Source: Exiguobacterium sp. Helios (GTDB taxonomy: Bacteria; Bacillota; Bacilli; Exiguobacteriales; Exiguobacteriaceae). From it: 64,000 nt of DNA. How positions within the stretch are numbered: position 1 is the stretch's first letter; each line of letters starts with the position of its first letter. The position numbers and the translations under genes are program-made. The stretch is from assembly GCF_014524545.1 (NCBI RefSeq), contig NZ_CP053557.1:1823501-1887500 (forward strand), given 5' to 3'. Of the stretch, positions 16,779-24,355 are shown one piece after another. Below the pieces are notes generated by a model, which saw only the letters and a list, made by a program, of their open reading frames with translations, was not told the origin of the DNA and searched no databases.

Positions 16779-17597
16779 ATGGGTACATTTATTCAAGCAG
16801 TCGATGGAACAAAGATTTATGTAGAAGATATCGGTTCAGGACAACCGGTCGTTATGTTACACGGATGGCCGGCCAACAATAACATGTTTGAATATCAGAA
16901 AAACCGCCTGCTCGAAGAAGGGTACCGCTATATCGGCGTCGATTACCGCGGCTACGGGAAATCGGATGCGCCTGCTACCGGATATGACTATACGACGATG
17001 GCGTCGGATATCAACGAAGTGATTCAGCAATTGGAATTAACGAATGTCACGTTGCTCGGTTTCTCGATGGGCGGCGGAATCGCGTTAAAATACCTCTTAA
17101 ACCATGGGGAATCCAATGTCTCGAAATTGATCTTAGCAGGAGCAGCCGCACCGGTCTTCACGCAACGCGATGGTTATCCGTACGGCATGACGAAAGAGGA
17201 AGTCGATGCCTTGATTGAAGATACGAAACAGGACCGTCCATCGATGCTGAAAGGATTCGGGGAAATCTTTTTTGCGAAGGAGCATCCGGAACCGCTCCAG
17301 CAATGGTTCCATAACTTGAGTGTCGCGGCATCTTCCCACGGAACGATCCAATCGGCGATTGCCTTACGTGACGAAGATTTACGCGACGGTCTGCCGAAGA
17401 TTTCGGTCGATACACTCATCATGCACGGTAAACAAGACAAAGTCTGTCCATTCGAATTTGCCGAAGTCATGCATGAAAACATCACGGGTTCACGCCTCGA
17501 AGTCTTTGAAGAGAGCGGACACGGGATGTTCCTCGACGAACGCGAGAAATTCACGGAAACACTTGTTTCATACGTCAAATCAAGCCAAGCGGTCTAA
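16779..17597 (+). CDS. Alpha/beta hydrolase (arylesterase/chloroperoxidase-like)
   Basis: A 272-residue alpha/beta hydrolase with an intact triad: nucleophile S96 in GFSMGGG, D230 in HGKQD and H248 in SGHGM. The HGWP oxyanion motif is at 28-31 and the DYRGYGKSD segment follows. This arrangement is that of the non-heme haloperoxidase/arylesterase group, which hydrolyses small esters; the substrate is unknown. The ATG at 16779 lies 7-8 bases after a GGGGG run. It sits between lipoprotein paralogs 2 and 3 but on the opposite strand, and has its own promoter and terminator, so it is not part of their operon. Confidence 0.9.
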   Translation: MGTFIQAVDGTKIYVEDIGSGQPVVMLHGWPANNNMFEYQKNRLLEEGYRYIGVDYRGYGKSDAPATGYDYTTMASDINEVIQQLELTNVTLLGFSMGGGIALKYLLNHGESNVSKLILAGAAAPVFTQRDGYPYGMTKEEVDALIEDTKQDRPSMLKGFGEIFFAKEHPEPLQQWFHNLSVAASSHGTIQSAIALRDEDLRDGLPKISVDTLIMHGKQDKVCPFEFAEVMHENITGSRLEVFEESGHGMFLDEREKFTETLVSYVKSSQAV

Positions 17598-17612
17598 CTG
17601 CAAAAGACACGT

Positions 17613-17655
17613 AACCCCATCTGCTTTTCCTTCGGGAGAAGCAGATGGGGTTTTT
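17613..17655 (+). terminator. Rho-independent terminator
   Basis: AACCCCATCTGCTT pairs with AAGCAGATGGGGTT (14 bp), followed by T-rich sequence. Confidence 0.9.
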
Positions 17656-17705
17656 AAGCAGGCGCGTCTCACATCATAACTAGTGGAGCAGGAAACCGAT
17701 TAGAA

Positions 17706-18938
17706 TCACTGTTCTTCTAATTCTTGACTGACTTGCCGTGCCAACTCACCTGATAATCTGGTACTTTTTTTCGTCCGTTGATCTTGCAAGTAAAGATCTG
17801 TCTTGTTGGCACGTTTTTTCAGATACACCTGAAAGGTCTGGGTATTACCGTATTCAAGCAACGTCATGTACGAAAATGGTGATCGCGTTCCTTGTGGTTC
17901 TTCCAACGTCACAGCCTTTAACTCTTCGGCCACCGTCCGGGACAGCTTATCTGGCAGGATGACCATCTCACTTAGTTTCGCCTTTTCAAACGATTTCATT
18001 GTCGGATGGAAGTAGGCCGTGATTCCGCGCGTCGGCTCATCTTTGATTTGGTATTCCTTGACCGGACGGTAGACCGGCTGATAACGAATGGAAAGCGTCT
18101 TTTCTTCTACTACCCGTTCTTTTTTTATGAATTGAAAGGTCACGAAGGGAACGGTTTGATTGACCGGTAACGTTTTTGGCAAGGAATGTTGCTTCGTTTT
18201 GATCCGATTCGATTTGTATGCCGTCATGATTTGTCGATCTGCGAGGTCCCACCCGTCGCGTGAAAAGGTTAACGAGCGGGACGTCGATCCGTCAATATGA
18301 CGGCGGCTCACCAGGTAAAACTCGCCTTGCTGATGAAGGGACGACATCGCAATGTTTCGAATGATGTGCTCTTTGCCCGATTCTGTCATGACGAACAACA
18401 GTTGTCCTGAAATCGGCAATTGAAACGCATGGAACGGTTTCAAATCCTTAGCAAATTCATTGTCTGCGCTCATTTCCTGATTGACGGATACATGCTGGTC
18501 CAATTGTTCTTCTTTCAGTGGAATAGAGACGGGTGCTTGAAGTGCAATCCGATCCGGACCCTCCGTCAAGTGGACCCACGGATGGTCCGACGCTTTAATC
18601 GGATGGACACGCAACTCCTGTGTCTTAGGCGAACGACAGGATAGGTACATCTGATTGCCGTGTGCCAAATAAACAATTTCGGTCGGAAACGGTGCTATTT
18701 CCAGATTATTTAACGTAAAAAATATACCGAATGACTGCAACGTCCGGTACGATTTCGGAAGTGACACCGTTTTATTCTGCATACAGGTCCGCAACAATTG
18801 TTTCTTTTGTTTAACGGGGACTTCCTGATCTGAGTATTCGTCGGAAGCAAATGAATGGGCAGACCAGTAGGAAGGTACCGGCTTGAGATCTAGCAATCGT
18901 TCTTGCCCACAGCCGGTTAACACGATGCTGGATAGCAT
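17706..18938 (-). CDS. Paralogous lipoprotein 3 of 3
   Basis: A lipoprotein paralogous to the 15366 gene along its whole length (LLDLKPVPSYWSAHSF, YLSCRSPKTQELRVHPIK, YMTLLEYGNTQTFQVYLKKRANKTDLYLQD). The coordinates use the first canonical start, ATG 18938, which gives 410 residues but only nine residues before the lipobox Cys and no positive charge. The strong GGAGG at 18973-18977 lies seven bases before an in-frame ATC at 18963-18965, which would give a normal signal peptide (xKNRLLTLAMLSSIVLTGC). Initiation at that ATC, giving 419 residues, is therefore likely. The function is unknown. Confidence 0.8.
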   Translation of the reverse strand: MLSSIVLTGCGQERLLDLKPVPSYWSAHSFASDEYSDQEVPVKQKKQLLRTCMQNKTVSLPKSYRTLQSFGIFFTLNNLEIAPFPTEIVYLAHGNQMYLSCRSPKTQELRVHPIKASDHPWVHLTEGPDRIALQAPVSIPLKEEQLDQHVSVNQEMSADNEFAKDLKPFHAFQLPISGQLLFVMTESGKEHIIRNIAMSSLHQQGEFYLVSRRHIDGSTSRSLTFSRDGWDLADRQIMTAYKSNRIKTKQHSLPKTLPVNQTVPFVTFQFIKKERVVEEKTLSIRYQPVYRPVKEYQIKDEPTRGITAYFHPTMKSFEKAKLSEMVILPDKLSRTVAEELKAVTLEEPQGTRSPFSYMTLLEYGNTQTFQVYLKKRANKTDLYLQDQRTKKSTRLSGELARQVSQELEEQ

Positions 18939-19049
18939 AGCGAGAGTCAGTAATCTATTTTTGATGATAATTCCTCCTTAATTAATTATCCATCATATTA
19001 CCATATTTTTAATAGAATCTTCTTTTTTTAAAAAATGTAATTTATAAAT

Positions 19050-19092
19050 AAAACAGGCAGAAAGATGAACCATTCATCTTTCTGCCTGTTGA
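19050..19092 (-). terminator. Rho-independent terminator
   Basis: AACAGGCAGAAAGATGA pairs with TCATCTTTCTGCCTGTT (17 bp). On the minus strand a TTTTATTT tail follows. It ends the oxidoreductase transcript. Confidence 0.9.
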
Positions 19093-19093
19093 T

Positions 19094-20146
19094 TCAGACC
19101 GTATATTTCTTGATAAATCGCTGGTCAATCGATTGTTTGAAATACCAGCTGAGCCGGTTGGTTCGGTAAAATCGTCCGTACAGCAGGGTGGCCTGGCGAT
19201 GACCGAGCGCAAGAAGCGTCAAATAACACCGTTGGGGTCGAAACGCCCGTAACGGTTCTTCGTTCACGCATCGGATCAAATTCTGAAGCAACAGCGGAGC
19301 CTGTCGCACCGCCGTCACACCGTTTTTCGGTGTATCCGGATACGCGATCAGAGTCGCACAATCCCCAACGGCAAAGATGGACGGATCCTCGAACGACTGC
19401 AGCGTCTCGTGCACCAGTAAAAATCCGCGGTCATCACAATACAGACCGGATACCTGAAACAATTCATGCGCCGTTGCCCCTCCTAAAAACAAAACGGCAT
19501 CCGTCTCGAGCAAGCGGCCGGATTGGAGCGTTGCTGTTTGACCATCCAGCGTTTCGAACCGGTCAATGATCCGGTTGACACCCAACTGATCGAGTCGCGC
19601 GGCCAGTTCCGGACCGGCCGGATGACCGCTGAGCAACGGTTCTTCATGAATCAGGGTGACCGGTGTACCGTTTGACTGAAATGACGCCGCCATCTCGACG
19701 GCCGCCGCACCACTGCCGACGATGACAGGGGAGACGGCACTCCTGAACGTCTTTAACGCTTGTTCTATACGATAGTTCGGTTTGATCGTAACGTGGTTCG
19801 GAGTGCTTGCTTCCCAGTCGTTTGATCCGATATTAAACGACACGATATCGTACGGCACGAACTGTCCGGACTGAACGATAACGTGTTTGTTGGCAGCATC
19901 GATTCGCACGACCCGGTCCTCCATCCACGTCTTACCGTATCGTTCACATAACGCTTTGACATCGATGCGTATCTCGTCGAGTGTATAGGTTCCGTCCGCC
20001 AGTCCGGAGAACATCCCGGAATAATACTGATAACGCGAGGGAGTGATGACAATCCAGTCGACATCCGAATGACTCCCTTGTTTGATACATTCTAAATGCG
20101 CATGACCTGCGCCGACTAACAGGATTCGTTTCACGACTCCACCCAC
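19094..20146 (-). CDS. FAD-dependent pyridine nucleotide-disulfide oxidoreductase (SelD N-terminal-like)
   Basis: A 350-residue flavoprotein with an N-terminal FAD loop LLVGAGHAHLE, a second Rossmann motif VIVGSGAAAVEMA near residue 140 and the FAD-binding ending IFAVGDCA near 265. The motifs GAGHAH, PSRYQYYSGMFSGLADGTY and DEIRIDVKAL match the branch of NADH-dehydrogenase-like proteins that is fused to the N-terminus of SelD in some organisms (TIGR03169 type, from memory). There is no redox-active CxxC. The ORF starts at GTG 20146; a second GTG four codons in is also possible. It lies 64 bases behind the thiamine transporter genes and could be cotranscribed with them. Confidence 0.8.
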   Translation of the reverse strand: MGGVVKRILLVGAGHAHLECIKQGSHSDVDWIVITPSRYQYYSGMFSGLADGTYTLDEIRIDVKALCERYGKTWMEDRVVRIDAANKHVIVQSGQFVPYDIVSFNIGSNDWEASTPNHVTIKPNYRIEQALKTFRSAVSPVIVGSGAAAVEMAASFQSNGTPVTLIHEEPLLSGHPAGPELAARLDQLGVNRIIDRFETLDGQTATLQSGRLLETDAVLFLGGATAHELFQVSGLYCDDRGFLLVHETLQSFEDPSIFAVGDCATLIAYPDTPKNGVTAVRQAPLLLQNLIRCVNEEPLRAFRPQRCYLTLLALGHRQATLLYGRFYRTNRLSWYFKQSIDQRFIKKYTV

Positions 20147-20210
20147 TTTTTTGGATTCACTGTATCTATCCTGTTTATTCCCCCAAGTAGTGCCGCGTAA
20201 TCGTCCGCTG

Positions 20211-20936
20211 TCAAACCACCAGGCGAAGTGACGTCGCGAGCGTGACGGTCATCAACAGAAAGGCAAGATCCCCTCGTGTTACGACCGGCTCGACATAATA
20301 GGTCCGATTGACCCGAAACTGACGGGCTTCCATCGCAATCGCAATCTGTTCCGAGCGGAGGATACTGGTCGTAAACAACGGCAGACTGATGTCAAAAAAC
20401 GTTTGCCACGGCCAAAGTGACCGTTGTTGCCGGACACGACGCGCTTGACGGATCGTTCGAATCGACTGCCGAAAGATCGGAATGAAGCGGAGACCGGCTA
20501 AAAATCCATAGGCCAGGCGAACCGGCAGACGACATTGATGAATCAGACTCATGACGAACCGTGTCGCGTCCGTTGTTGCAACGAACGTTACACTCAACAG
20601 GACGAAGGCGAGCATCCGCGTCGCGACCAACCAGGCATGTGCAAGACTCTCTTCCGTGATCCGGAACCAGCCGAATGCCCACAATTCCGTTTCACCTTTT
20701 CCGAACGCGGCCATCATCCAAAACGTCAACAGAAACAACACACCATAAGGGACGAGACGAATGAGAAGCGTTGACAGCTGCCAGCCGGAGCAACATACGC
20801 CGACGGCGGAAAGGATGAGCAGTGCAAACGTCACTTCTAAACGGGATGTCGAAATCAGCAACAGCATGACATAGACCAGGGTCGCCAGTTTGACGGAAGG
20901 ATTAATTTGAGCGAGCCATGAGTGGTTTTCCTGCAT
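20211..20936 (-). CDS. ykoC: ECF transporter transmembrane component EcfT (YkoC-like)
   Basis: A 241-residue T-component of an energy-coupling factor importer. It has five to six membrane segments and the characteristic cytoplasmic motif region with two Ala-Arg-Gly-like helices (IRQARRVRQQ and IAMEARQFR). It starts inside the last 35 bases of the ATPase gene, so it is translationally coupled. With YkoD and YkoE it forms the thiamine-precursor importer placed under the TPP riboswitch upstream. Confidence 0.88.
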   Translation of the reverse strand: MQENHSWLAQINPSVKLATLVYVMLLLISTSRLEVTFALLILSAVGVCCSGWQLSTLLIRLVPYGVLFLLTFWMMAAFGKGETELWAFGWFRITEESLAHAWLVATRMLAFVLLSVTFVATTDATRFVMSLIHQCRLPVRLAYGFLAGLRFIPIFRQSIRTIRQARRVRQQRSLWPWQTFFDISLPLFTTSILRSEQIAIAMEARQFRVNRTYYVEPVVTRGDLAFLLMTVTLATSLRLVV

Positions 20937-22461
20937 GACGGATCCCCTCCTTTTGTTGCTGATACTGATAGGACACCGGACGAATCAGCTGATTGTCGTG
21001 TAAAATCTTGGTTTCCTGAAACAATTCCTCCGGTGAACCGTCAAATTGAATGTTTCCCGAACCGAGGACGAGCACCCGGTCTGCCTGTTGGTACACCAGC
21101 TCCATATCATGCGTCACCATGATGAGCGTCGTCCCGGCTGCACGGGCTTGCCGCAAGACTTCAATCAGTTGTGCCGTCGTCTCGGCATCCTGTCCGAAAG
21201 TCGGCTCGTCCAGCAACAAGACAGCTTTTCGCTCAAGCAGCATTGTCGCGACGCTCAAACGCCGTTTTTGACCAAGACTGAGTGCGAGCGGCGACTGACC
21301 CGCGACGTCCGCCAAGCGATAGTACTGTAAGGCATCATCCATCTGACCGGACGACGGTGAGGTACAACTGATCGTCAGTTCGTCAAGAACCGTCTGTTTG
21401 AGAAACTGAAACTCAGGTTGCTGAAACACAAAGCCGACCTGCCGGTAAAATGTCCGGTCCCGCCATTTCTTCAACGCTGTCTGAAACAACTGAATCGTTC
21501 CGCCTTGCGCCGGTAACAGTTTGGCCAGCGTTTCGAGCAGGGTACTTTTGCCGGCTCCATTGCGTCCGACAAGCATGATCCATTCTCCGGCGTGGGCGGT
21601 CAGCGAGATCCGCTGGAGAACCGTCTGCTTTCCGTGCCGGACGGTCACGTCAACAAGTTCAAATGTCGGTTCGGTTGAAACGGGTTCGCGGACAGGGGGA
21701 CGATCGAGTGCCCATTCTGCCGCGACCTCGGCCGGTATCGTTTCGAATGTATACGGGTAAAGGCGCGGTGTCGCAATCCCGAGTTCAGTCAAAACGGTCC
21801 GGCGTTCTGAAAAAATATCCCGCGGCGGTCCGTCAAGACGGATCCGTCCGGTTTGAAAGACCAGCACCCGGTCCGCAAACGTCACACACTGCTCCAGTTG
21901 GTGTTCAATCAGCACCAGCGTCACGTTCGGATCGTGGTGCAATTCCTCAATCAGCTCCATCATCAAACGTTGACCATGCGGATCAAGTTGCGCCGTCGGT
22001 TCGTCGAGCAACAGGATGTCCGGTTCGAGTGCCAATACACAGGCTAGAGCAAGCCGTTGTTTCATCCCGCCGGACAGCTCGGCAATCGGCGTCGTCAAGG
22101 CGAGGTCAAGTCCGACCCGTGCCAAGACACCTTTAATCCGCTCATCCATTTCAAATCGGGAGATGCTTCGGTTTTCCAGACTAAAGGCCATTTCGGCACC
22201 GACCGTCTGCATGCAAAACTGATCGTCCGGCTGTTGGAATAACATCCCGACCGTTCCCTCGGTCAACCAGTGACCGCTGACATCGGCTTCAATCGTCTCC
22301 GGCAACAGACCGGCGAGGACATGTAAAAAGGTCGTCTTTCCACTGCCGCTTGGACCGACGAGCAACGTCGTTTCTCCTTTATCAATCGTAACCGACAAAT
22401 CCTGTAAGACCGGGTGATCCTGATCCGGATAGCGGACTGTCAGGTGCTCGCACTGCATCAT
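20902..22461 (-). CDS. ykoD: ECF transporter duplicated ATP-binding protein (YkoD-like)
   Basis: A 519-residue fusion of two ABC ATPase domains. The first has Walker A GPSGSGKT at 36-43, LSGGMKQRL and ILLLDEPTAQLDP; the second, from about residue 265, has GRNGAGKST, a SLGQKRRL signature and VLLLDEPTFGQD. Fused ATPases are usual for YkoD-type transporters, whereas most ECF systems use two separate proteins. The ATG overlaps the stop of YkoE (ATGA), and its end overlaps the start of EcfT. Confidence 0.92.
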   Translation of the reverse strand: MMQCEHLTVRYPDQDHPVLQDLSVTIDKGETTLLVGPSGSGKTTFLHVLAGLLPETIEADVSGHWLTEGTVGMLFQQPDDQFCMQTVGAEMAFSLENRSISRFEMDERIKGVLARVGLDLALTTPIAELSGGMKQRLALACVLALEPDILLLDEPTAQLDPHGQRLMMELIEELHHDPNVTLVLIEHQLEQCVTFADRVLVFQTGRIRLDGPPRDIFSERRTVLTELGIATPRLYPYTFETIPAEVAAEWALDRPPVREPVSTEPTFELVDVTVRHGKQTVLQRISLTAHAGEWIMLVGRNGAGKSTLLETLAKLLPAQGGTIQLFQTALKKWRDRTFYRQVGFVFQQPEFQFLKQTVLDELTISCTSPSSGQMDDALQYYRLADVAGQSPLALSLGQKRRLSVATMLLERKAVLLLDEPTFGQDAETTAQLIEVLRQARAAGTTLIMVTHDMELVYQQADRVLVLGSGNIQFDGSPEELFQETKILHDNQLIRPVSYQYQQQKEGIRHAGKPLMARSN

Positions 22462-23033
22462 ACGGCACGTTGCTTTCGTTGTCGTCCGATCGCATACCCA
22501 TTCAGTGTCCCTGCCTTAACGAGCGCATCGACGATGATTTTTGCGAGTAAGCCGCCGAGCAGAGCACCGCTGACAAGTTGTAAGGAAAACGTCAACAGGA
22601 GAGTCGTCGTCGTATAGTAGGCAAATCCGTTCACGATGAGGCTGTAGACCATACTTCCGACGGCAGCGAAGACACCGGACAACATCAAGGTAAACGTATT
22701 GAATTTCCGGTATCCGAACACGGCAAAGGCAATCTCGGCCCCGATCCCCTGTGCGAATCCAATCAACAGTGCCGATAAGCCGAAGTGACTCCCTGTAAAC
22801 AATTCGACGGCAGCGGCGACGACTTCCGCAATCAATGCCGCGCCTGGTTTTTGAATGATGTAGGCGACAAGGGGACTGGCGATGACCCAGATGCCGAACA
22901 TCCAGTTTGATCCGACCGGTCCGAAGATGGCCGAGATTGGTAACCATAACGTCGACCACCCTAAGTAGAGGACACCACACGCGACGGCGAGCATCATCAT
23001 GACGATGATTTCTTTCATTTTCCAACTGTTCAT
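22458..23033 (-). CDS. ykoE: ECF transporter substrate-binding component, YkoE-like (thiamine/HMP)
   Basis: A 191-residue membrane protein with about five or six helices, matching YkoE: MNSWKMKEIIVMMMLAVACGVLYLGWSTLW and the GWGAEIAFA-like segment IGFAQGIGAEIAFAVFGYRKFN. YkoE confers specificity for thiamine or its pyrimidine precursor. The start ATG at 23033 follows GAAAGGAG; the longer open frame extends into the riboswitch and is not used. The TPP riboswitch directly upstream confirms the vitamin B1 assignment. YkoF, the soluble partner found in B. subtilis, is not in the window. Confidence 0.9.
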   Translation of the reverse strand: MNSWKMKEIIVMMMLAVACGVLYLGWSTLWLPISAIFGPVGSNWMFGIWVIASPLVAYIIQKPGAALIAEVVAAAVELFTGSHFGLSALLIGFAQGIGAEIAFAVFGYRKFNTFTLMLSGVFAAVGSMVYSLIVNGFAYYTTTTLLLTFSLQLVSGALLGGLLAKIIVDALVKAGTLNGYAIGRQRKQRAV

Positions 23034-23073
23034 AATCACTTCTCCTTTGAATGCACACCCACAAAGAAACCAC

Positions 23074-23107
23074 AAAAAAGACCGCCCTCTATGAAAAGAG
23101 AGCGGTC
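23074..23107 (-). terminator. Riboswitch-controlled attenuator terminator
   Basis: On the minus strand GACCGCTCTCT pairs with AGAGGGCGGTC (one G-U), followed by six T. It lies between the TPP aptamer and ykoE and would form when TPP is bound. Confidence 0.85.
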
Positions 23108-23149
23108 GTGTAACCTGCAAGATGCAGAAAAAGAGCACGAGGATTCCGC

Positions 23150-23233
23150 TCCACTTTCCTACGCTAGTATGAACTAGATCAGGTTCAAAGGGTCCGAAGT
23201 GAATCGTCTCAGCCAAATGGCTCCCCTAGTGGA
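23150..23233 (-). promoter_or_regulatory. TPP riboswitch (THI element)
   Basis: Read on the minus strand, the conserved blocks appear in order: CTAGGGGAGCC, GGCTGAGA, ACCCTTTGAACCTGATC, and CTAGCGTAGGAAAGTGG. The closing P1 helix is TCCAC/GTGGA. These are the universal TPP aptamer blocks. The element controls the ykoE-ykoD-ykoC operon by transcription attenuation through the terminator 43 bases downstream. Confidence 0.96.
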
Positions 23234-23293
23234 TGTGTTAATGATGTGTACCTTCTTCACTGTACGGCTGTCGACCGGACTTGTCAATATGCA

Positions 23294-23318
23294 TAAAAAA
23301 ACCTCCCACGAGGGGAGG
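23294..23318 (-). terminator. Rho-independent terminator
   Basis: On the minus strand CCTCCCC and GGGAGG form a short GC-rich stem around TCGT, followed by seven T. It ends the ctc transcript. Confidence 0.8.
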
Positions 23319-23328
23319 AGAGAAAAGA

Positions 23329-24006
23329 TTACTCTTTATCTTCTTTGTTTTCTTCAGCTTGCTCTTCAGAAGTTTGTTCTGAATCGTCTGTCGCTGTATC
23401 CGCATCAGCTGCTTGTGCCTCAGCTTCTGCTTCTTCGATTTCTTCAAGTTCAGCTTCAAGTGTCGATTCAACGACCGCTGCGACTTGGATGTCACCTTCT
23501 GTGACGACACGGAAATCTTTTTCTTCCGGAAGATCAGCTACTGTGATTGAATCTCCGATTGCAAGATCCGTCACGTCGACTTCGATGCGTTCCGGTAATT
23601 TATCTGGTGTTGCGGCAACTGTTACTTTAAAGAGTGTTTGTGAAAGGAATCCGCCAAGTTTCGCACCGGCTGCTTCGCCGACGAGGACGATATCCGTTTC
23701 GACTTCTGTTTCTTCATCCATTTTAACAGCGATGAATTCAACGTGTTTGATGGTTGGTGTAAAGATATCCATATCGAGCTTGTTGATCAACGTGTTGACC
23801 TTTTTACCGCCGATTTGAAGAGCAACTAAGACGTTTTCGCCGTGATCACGGACAACCTTGACCAATTCTTTTTCGTCGAATGAAATCGGTGTGCTTTCCA
23901 CTTTGTAGCCATACACGACACCAAGAGCTTTTCCTTCATGACGTAATTGCTTTCTAAGTGAGCGTGGGCGTACTTCGCGTTCTTCTACTTTTAATGTTAC
24001 TGACAT
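23329..24006 (-). CDS. ctc: 50S ribosomal protein L25/general stress protein Ctc
   Basis: A 225-residue TL5/Ctc-type L25 protein that binds 5S rRNA. The N-terminal L25 domain covers residues 1-92 ([26 protein letters not shown]) and the beta domain about 95-185 ([22 protein letters not shown] segment). An unusually acidic Ala/Glu/Asp tail of about 45 residues ends the protein. Of the two clustered starts I chose ATG 24006, 8-9 bases after AAGGGGG. Ctc in B. subtilis is a classic SigB stress gene, and a SigB-type promoter is seen upstream here. Confidence 0.93.
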   Translation of the reverse strand: MSVTLKVEEREVRPRSLRKQLRHEGKALGVVYGYKVESTPISFDEKELVKVVRDHGENVLVALQIGGKKVNTLINKLDMDIFTPTIKHVEFIAVKMDEETEVETDIVLVGEAAGAKLGGFLSQTLFKVTVAATPDKLPERIEVDVTDLAIGDSITVADLPEEKDFRVVTEGDIQVAAVVESTLEAELEEIEEAEAEAQAADADTATDDSEQTSEEQAEENKEDKE

Positions 24007-24229
24007 GTTCATTTCCCCCTTGAATTTGGTATAGCCCTCAAAAGGTAATGAATGTAGGAGTGGAACAATAGGTTCCAACAGAAATTCATGCGCTAAATGC
24101 TAGTTCAACTGGATTTCATTCAGAAATGAAAAACGAAGTGAGTAAGTAGCATTTCTCTCCCAGGTCATTACGCTGATATTGAGAAACAATAATTGAAAAG
24201 CGACCGTGTTGTACGGTGCTAATGTAGAT

Positions 24230-24256
24230 ATACCCCTGTCTTTCAAAAGTTAAAAC
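24230..24256 (-). promoter_or_regulatory. SigB-type promoter of ctc
   Basis: On the minus strand GTTTTA (24251-24256), a 15-base spacer and GGGTAT (24230-24235), matching the general-stress consensus GTTTaa/GGGTAt. It predicts a 5' untranslated region of about 215 bases before ctc. Confidence 0.72.
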
Positions 24257-24278
24257 CTTTTTTCTGAATTTGATTGTC

Positions 24279-24332
24279 GAAAGACCTTCAAACCTGTTGA
24301 TAGACAACGGATTGAAGGTCTTTCATTTTTTT
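24279..24332 (+). terminator. Plus-strand terminator-like hairpin with no known gene
   Basis: GAAAGACCTTCAA pairs with TTGAAGGTCTTTC (13 bp), followed by ATTTTTTT on the plus strand. Both flanking genes are on the minus strand, and the minus side has no T-run, so the transcript it would end is unidentified. Confidence 0.55.
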
Positions 24333-24355
24333 AAGATTTTCTTTGATTTGTATGG

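Larger units (their letters stand above)
24007..24355. other. Intergenic region between ctc and the SNF2 helicase
   Basis: About 350 bases without a convincing gene. It holds the ctc SigB promoter, a long ctc leader, and at 24279-24332 a hairpin whose T-run is on the plus strand. A 63-codon minus-strand frame (24116-24307) lacks a ribosome binding site. Confidence 0.6.

Noticed and set aside
24116-24307. 63-codon minus-strand frame upstream of ctc
   Set aside because: No ribosome binding site, overlaps the SigB promoter, and composition is not protein-like.
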